DNA of 10,025 nt from a bacterium (lineage in GTDB: Bacteria; Zixibacteria; MSB-5A5; GN15; FEB-12). Where the stretch lies: positions 1 to 10,025 of the forward strand of contig DAOVOW010000041.1 in NCBI GenBank assembly GCA_030629485.1, read 5' to 3'. Each line of letters opens with the position of its first letter. Within the stretch, counting starts at the first letter, position 1. The notes beneath the pieces are model-generated. The model searched no databases, was not told where the DNA came from, and saw nothing but the letters and a program-made list of their open reading frames with translations. The position numbers were made by a program, and so were the translations under genes. Positions 5,962 through 10,025 of the stretch are shown one piece after another.

Positions 5962-6882
5962 GTGCGATTCGACAACATTGCCGACGCTGTCGGCCGAACA
6001 CCGCTGGTCAGAATTAACCGACTCACCTCGCCTGGCTCGGCTACGCTATATGCCAAGTTGGAGAGTTTCAACCCCGGTGGTTCAGTTAAAGACAGGATTG
6101 GCGTATCCATGATTGAGGCGGCTGAGAAAGATGGTCATTTGAGGCCGGGCATAACCATCGTCGAGCCGACTTCCGGTAACACCGGTATTGCGCTGGCCAT
6201 GGTCGCCGCAGCCAAAGGCTACCGTTGCGTGTTCACCATGCCCGAGACCATGAGCGTGGAACGTCGCGCCATACTCAAAATGCTCGGCGCTGAGATTGTC
6301 CTTACGCCCGGTTCGGAGGGGATGAAAGGAGCCATGGCCAAAGCGAACGAATTGGCCGGCCGGGCTGGATACTTCCAGCCGCAACAGTTCAGCAACCCGG
6401 CCAACCCGGAGGTTCATCGCCGTACCACCGCCGTGGAGATCATCAACGACCTGGACGACTTGCGCCTCGACGGCTTGGTGGTAGGCGTCGGGACCGGCGG
6501 GACCATTACCGGCACAGGCACAGTTCTCAAAGACAAATACGGTTGCCGGGTTGTTGCCGTGGAACCGGACGCTTCACCGGTGCTCTCCGGCGGCGATCCG
6601 GGTCCGCACCCGATTCAGGGCATCGGCGCCGGGTTTGTGCCCGACAACTACGATGCCAATGTCGTGGACGATATCATCAGGGTTAAGAACGAAGATGCCC
6701 TTGAGATCTCGCGCCGTCTGGCTGCCCGGGAGGGGATGCTGGTCGGAATATCATCCGGCGCGATCGTCTGGGCGGCTTTGCAAGTCGCAGCCGAATTGGG
6801 CGAAGGCAAGATAGTGGTCACGATTGTTCCCGACACCGGCGAGCGCTATCTCTCCACAGCCCTGTTCGAACACTTGGAGTAA
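5962..6882 (+). CDS. cysK: Cysteine synthase A (O-acetylserine sulfhydrylase)
   Basis: CysK is a PLP enzyme that replaces the acetyl group of O-acetyl-L-serine with sulfide to make L-cysteine in the cytosol. The 306-residue product has every family landmark. Lys43 in NPGGSVKDR forms the Schiff base with PLP, TSGNTG at 70-75 binds the substrate carboxylate, GTGGTITG at 177-184 is the phosphate-binding loop, and [12 protein letters not shown] is at 216-227. SSGA at 264-267 is near the pyridine ring of PLP. GTG 5962 is supported by AGGAG 5950-5954 seven bases upstream and by the standard opening ([17 protein letters not shown]). cysE follows 42 bases later, which gives the complete serine-to-cysteine route in one operon. 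The HPIQGIG stretch favours CysK over cystathionine beta-synthase or CysM. Confidence 0.97.
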   Translation: MRFDNIADAVGRTPLVRINRLTSPGSATLYAKLESFNPGGSVKDRIGVSMIEAAEKDGHLRPGITIVEPTSGNTGIALAMVAAAKGYRCVFTMPETMSVERRAILKMLGAEIVLTPGSEGMKGAMAKANELAGRAGYFQPQQFSNPANPEVHRRTTAVEIINDLDDLRLDGLVVGVGTGGTITGTGTVLKDKYGCRVVAVEPDASPVLSGGDPGPHPIQGIGAGFVPDNYDANVVDDIIRVKNEDALEISRRLAAREGMLVGISSGAIVWAALQVAAELGEGKIVVTIVPDTGERYLSTALFEHLE

Positions 6883-6924
6883 CGACTACCTAATCTAATA
6901 CCACTGAGAGGTTATGGTTGAATA

Positions 6925-7500
6925 ATGCGAGCAGTTATTGAAGATATAAGAGCGATCTATCGCAACGATCCGGCCGCCAGAAACATTGAGTTTCTGCTTT
7001 ATCCCGGTTTTCAAGCGATATTCTTTCATCGGTTTATTCATTTCTTGTGGAACCTGAGGGTACCGTTCATCCCCCGACTGCTCTCGCAGATTTCACGGTT
7101 CTTCACCGGGCTGGAGATACACCCGGGGGCGACAATCGGCCGGGGGTTCTTTGTCGATCATGGGGCGGGAGTCGTGATTGGTGAAACGACGGTTATCGGG
7201 GATAAGTGCGTGCTGTTTCATAATGTCACCCTGGGCGGAACCGGCAAACACCAGGGCAAGCGCCATCCCTCGTTGGGCAATAATGTATTTATCGGTACCG
7301 GCGCAACCCTCCTGGGACCGATTGAAGTTGGTGACAATGTCAAGATCGGGGCCAATACTTTTGTCGTGATGCGTGACATCCCTTCTGATTGTTCGGTCGT
7401 AGGCACTCCGGCGCGGATCATCAGGCGCAACGGCGTTCCCTGCGACGAGGACCCCCCCAAGACTATCGACCGCCTGGTGCACGAGGGAAGTTTCGGCTGA
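6925..7500 (+). CDS. cysE: Serine O-acetyltransferase CysE (short, EpsC-type)
   Basis: CysE acetylates L-serine with acetyl-CoA to give O-acetylserine, the CysK substrate. The product has 191 residues and is the short form, lacking much of the N-terminal helical domain of the E. coli enzyme (273 residues). An N-terminal helical part (1-60) is followed by left-handed beta-helix hexapeptide repeats (about 62-165). Catalytic equivalents are Glu64 (in EIHPGATIG, Asp in E. coli), His79 (in VDHGAGVVIGET) and His114 (in GGTGKHQGKRHP). The C-terminus after residue 165 has no obvious match to the CysK-binding tail, which ends in Ile in E. coli; here the chain ends Phe-Gly, so a stable cysteine synthase complex is not predicted. 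The start is ATG 6925; GAGAGG (6906-6911) is 13 bases away, a weak spacing. A run of seven C lies near the 3' end of the gene. Confidence 0.93.
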   Translation: MRAVIEDIRAIYRNDPAARNIEFLLYPGFQAIFFHRFIHFLWNLRVPFIPRLLSQISRFFTGLEIHPGATIGRGFFVDHGAGVVIGETTVIGDKCVLFHNVTLGGTGKHQGKRHPSLGNNVFIGTGATLLGPIEVGDNVKIGANTFVVMRDIPSDCSVVGTPARIIRRNGVPCDEDPPKTIDRLVHEGSFG

Positions 7501-7646
7501 CCCGTGCGGTCGTTTGTGATCACTTCGCGAGCCACAAAAGCGTTGATTTCATGGGTCATCGCAGCCATATTGCCGTCGTCGGGGCATGGGCGTGACACCG
7601 TCCGGTCCCGATCGTGTTCGTGTCTCGATCAGAAGGTGGAGTGACA

Positions 7647-10025
7647 GTGACTCAAGCCGGTAGGTATTCCGAAGGTGACTGGGGGGACGGTGCGGAATTA
7701 CGCGCTATCAGAGATAAGTTTAGCCACTTTCGCCGTCTGTTGGACCGCAACCACCAGGCTCTCGAAATCCTGGGCGATATGGAGGAAAAGTCACAGGGGG
7801 AGTACCTCTTTGATCTCAACTTCATACGATCGCGCCTGGCCGATCTTCGAGCCAACGTAAACGAGATCATTCGCTGCCTGGTAACGCTGGGAGGGGACCG
7901 CTATCAGGCTTTGCAGGAACGATTCACCCTGATCGATGATCAGATCGAACTCGTTTTTCCCAGCAATCGTCCTATTCGAGAAGACGCGTACTGCCGTCGG
8001 TTCGACATGCTGAGTCGGATGAACTCTTACAGCGTCGGAAGCAAGAACGCGCAACTGGGTGAGATGATCTCCAAGCTCGGCCTTCCGGTGCCCGAAGGGT
8101 TTGCCGTCACTGCCTGGGCGTACAAACGCTTTATCGACAGCAACGACCTGCAAAACCGGATCAGCGAACGGATCGATTCCGTCGACATCCGTAGTTTCCG
8201 AGACCTGGTTCGGGTGAGCGGAGAGATAGTTGATCTGATTAGAGCTTCCACGGTCCCGAACGACCTGGCGGAGGCTATTCTTGAACACGCGCGTGGACTG
8301 ACGACGAAGGCCCGGGAGGCACGCTTCTCGCTTCGGTCCAGCGCTATCGGTGAAGATACGCTGTTCAGTTTTGCTGGCCAGTACGCTTCATACCTGAACG
8401 TTCGGTCGGACCAATTGGTCCGACGATATCGTGAAGTGTTGGCCGGAAAGTTCACGCCGCAGGCGATCTACTATTTTCTGAGTCACTCCCTGTCCGAATC
8501 GGAGTTGGCTATGAGCGTCGGATGTGTGGCTATGGTGGATGCCGCGGCCGCCGGAGTAGTGTACAGCCGCGACCCGGTCAACCCGGTCGACGATCATGTT
8601 CTGGTAAGCGCTGTTTGGGGCCTCGGCAAGTTTCTGGTTGACGGCACACTGACACCCGATAATTTTCGCGTCTCGAGACGCGGCAAGTTGATCGAGGCGC
8701 AAATCGCCGACAAACCGGTTCACCTGGTCATGGATACCCACGGCGGAACTGTCAGCCGACCGGTGCCGCCGAAACTGCGACAGAAACCCTCGCTCACCAA
8801 CAAACAACTCCGTAACCTTGCTCGCTATGCTGTGCTTTTGGAGGACCACTATGCCTGCCCCCAGGATATCGAATGGGCGGTCGATCAAAAGGGCAAGCTG
8901 CTGTTGCTTCAGACTCGCCCGCTCCAGGTGCAGACGATTCAACCCGGTACGCCGCTGCCGGATTTATCCGACGCCAGAGTCCTGGTTTCAGGGGGAAACA
9001 CCGTCTGTCACGGCGCTGGTTGCGGTCGGGTTCATCACGTGACGTCGGTGGAGGATCTGCCGTCGGTACCGGAAGGCTCGGTGCTGGTAGCGCCCAATCC
9101 GTTTCCCGGGTTGGTGACGGTGATGAACAAGGTCAATGCTCTGATTACTCGCGTCGGCGGCGTGGCCAGCCACATGGCCACGATAGCCCGTGAGTATCGG
9201 GTGCCGACACTGACCGGTGTGCCCGATGCCCTGGACCTGCCGGCCGGAGAGATCGCTACCGTCGATGCGACCGGGGCCGTTGTGTATCACGGGCGCCTGG
9301 ACGAGTTGCTTCAGGCCCGACACCCGGAGTACAACCTGAGTGATGAGGAGAGCATCTTCGATATCCTCGGGCGGGTACTGGATTTGGTTTCGCCTCTCAG
9401 GTTGCTGCATCCCGAGGACGATGATTTTCAGGTCGAGAACTGTGTGACGCTGCACGATATTACTCGTTACGCTCATCAGAAGGCGACCGAGGAGATGTTT
9501 TATCGAGCCACCGACATTGCCGACAAAGAGCGTATCGGTCTGCGCCTGAAAACGGACCTGCCGGTGACTGTCGGTCTGGTCTATCTGGATCGTGGCCGCC
9601 GGGCATCCGGCCGTCGGGGCTGGGTCACGGAGGAGAACATCGGCTCGGTGCCGATGCGAGCCTTCTGGAACGGTGTCAAACAGGAGGGCTGGCCGCAGTC
9701 GGGGGGGGACGAGCACGCGCTCAAGTTAACCATGAGAGATCGTGGCGCGCTGCCTTTTTCTGAGAACTCGTTCGCCGCCCTCAGTGAGGAGTATATGATC
9801 CTCAGTCTGCGTTTTGGCTATCATTTTGCGACCGTGGAGGCGCTGTGTTCGGATAATATCAATAAGAACTATATCAACCTCCAATTCAGTCATGGTGGCT
9901 CTACCTTCGATAGGCGGGCTCGCCGCGTGAGACTCATGACGACAATACTCAGGGAGATGGAGTTTGAGTGCCGCACCAAGGGGGACTTTCTGGAGGCTAC
10001 CGTCTCCTACAAGGATGCTGAGGCC
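7647..10025 (+). CDS. PEP synthase-like dikinase/phosphotransferase with unusual N- and C-terminal regions (3' end not in window)
   Basis: The frame is open to the last base, giving 793 codons without a stop. GTG 7647 follows AAGGTGGAG (7633-7641); GTG 7641 is also possible. Residues 1-115 form a charged, mostly helical extension. Residues 118-430 are a PPDK_N-type ATP-binding domain: VGSKNAQLGEM (130-140, Lys133), RSSAIGEDTLFSFAGQ (230-245), SRDPVNP (307-313) and LLQTRPL (420-426). Residues 445-550 are the swivel domain, with phosphohistidine His509 in GGVASHMATIARE. All catalytic parts for moving a phosphate from ATP to His are therefore intact. After about residue 560, instead of the PEP-binding TIM barrel of PEP synthase and PPDK, there is a region with HDITRYAHQKATEEMF (603-618) and ENIGSVPMRAFWNG (663-676) that I recall only from uncharacterised PEP/pyruvate-binding-domain proteins. 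The phosphate acceptor is unknown. It lies 146 bases after cysE and is probably a separate transcription unit. Confidence 0.85.
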   Translation, partial: MTQAGRYSEGDWGDGAELRAIRDKFSHFRRLLDRNHQALEILGDMEEKSQGEYLFDLNFIRSRLADLRANVNEIIRCLVTLGGDRYQALQERFTLIDDQIELVFPSNRPIREDAYCRRFDMLSRMNSYSVGSKNAQLGEMISKLGLPVPEGFAVTAWAYKRFIDSNDLQNRISERIDSVDIRSFRDLVRVSGEIVDLIRASTVPNDLAEAILEHARGLTTKAREARFSLRSSAIGEDTLFSFAGQYASYLNVRSDQLVRRYREVLAGKFTPQAIYYFLSHSLSESELAMSVGCVAMVDAAAAGVVYSRDPVNPVDDHVLVSAVWGLGKFLVDGTLTPDNFRVSRRGKLIEAQIADKPVHLVMDTHGGTVSRPVPPKLRQKPSLTNKQLRNLARYAVLLEDHYACPQDIEWAVDQKGKLLLLQTRPLQVQTIQPGTPLPDLSDARVLVSGGNTVCHGAGCGRVHHVTSVEDLPSVPEGSVLVAPNPFPGLVTVMNKVNALITRVGGVASHMATIAREYRVPTLTGVPDALDLPAGEIATVDATGAVVYHGRLDELLQARHPEYNLSDEESIFDILGRVLDLVSPLRLLHPEDDDFQVENCVTLHDITRYAHQKATEEMFYRATDIADKERIGLRLKTDLPVTVGLVYLDRGRRASGRRGWVTEENIGSVPMRAFWNGVKQEGWPQSGGDEHALKLTMRDRGALPFSENSFAALSEEYMILSLRFGYHFATVEALCSDNINKNYINLQFSHGGSTFDRRARRVRLMTTILREMEFECRTKGDFLEATVSYKDAEA

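Noticed and set aside
5822..6112. 96-codon + strand frame running into cysK
   Set aside because: It overlaps the first 150 bases of cysK in another frame, lacks a ribosome binding site and shows no motif.
7513..7538. Hairpin TTTGTG/CACAAA as a terminator after cysE
   Set aside because: The stem is short, the loop is 14 bases and no T-run follows; the gap 7501-7646 otherwise shows only the ribosome binding site of the next gene.
8988..9716. 242-codon open frame on the - strand
   Set aside because: It lies wholly inside the PEP synthase-like gene, opposite its swivel domain and following region, and its product has no recognisable motif; it reflects GC-rich codon structure.
7641..10025. Annotation as a true PEP synthase (ppsA) or pyruvate phosphate dikinase
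   Set aside because: The ATP and His domains fit, but the sequence after residue 560 lacks the TIM-barrel motifs expected there, so a ppsA or ppdK symbol would mislead.

Overview
The window is a bacterial chromosomal segment of moderately high GC content (roughly mid-50s percent by eye). Every confidently called gene lies on the + strand, most start codons are backed by strong Shine-Dalgarno sequences, and GTG starts are frequent. No gene fixes the taxon. The gene styles (a HAL-type ammonia-lyase, a stand-alone MOSC protein between moaC and a mog/moaB gene, a PEP-synthase-like protein without a TIM barrel) would suit a free-living, probably anaerobic lineage of the Zixibacteria/FCB or former deltaproteobacterial kind, but that is only an inference.

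Bases 1-534 hold the C-terminal third of a MIO-type aromatic amino acid ammonia-lyase (histidine ammonia-lyase-like). After a short gap, bases about 673-795 form a structured leader that I interpret as a molybdenum cofactor (Moco) riboswitch. Its closing helix pairs with the Shine-Dalgarno sequence of the next gene, so it probably gates translation.

Bases 806-5414 are one tightly packed operon for molybdenum cofactor synthesis and maturation: mobA (guanylyltransferase), mobB (GTP-binding adaptor), moaA (radical SAM GTP cyclase), moaC (cyclic pyranopterin phosphate synthase), a MOSC-domain protein, a mog/moaB-type adenylyltransferase and moeA (molybdate insertion). Consecutive genes overlap or are separated by 1 base, which implies translational coupling. 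Together they cover GTP to cPMP, MPT adenylation, Mo insertion and guanylyl transfer. The molybdopterin synthase genes (moaD, moaE) and moeB are not in the window and must lie elsewhere.

Bases 5415-5961 separate the Moco operon from a cysteine operon. On the - strand this gap contains what looks like the decayed 3' end of a protein-coding gene, readable in pieces in different frames; the cysK promoter is probably at the right-hand end. cysK (5962-6882) and cysE (6925-7500) encode the two-step serine-to-cysteine pathway.

From 7647 to the window end runs an incomplete reading frame of at least 793 codons. It has a helical N-terminal extension, an intact PEP-synthase-type ATP-binding domain and a phosphohistidine swivel domain. 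It then continues into a C-terminal region that is not the PEP-binding TIM barrel, so its substrate is unknown. This is the most interesting protein in the window; the riboswitch/Shine-Dalgarno arrangement is the most interesting regulatory element.
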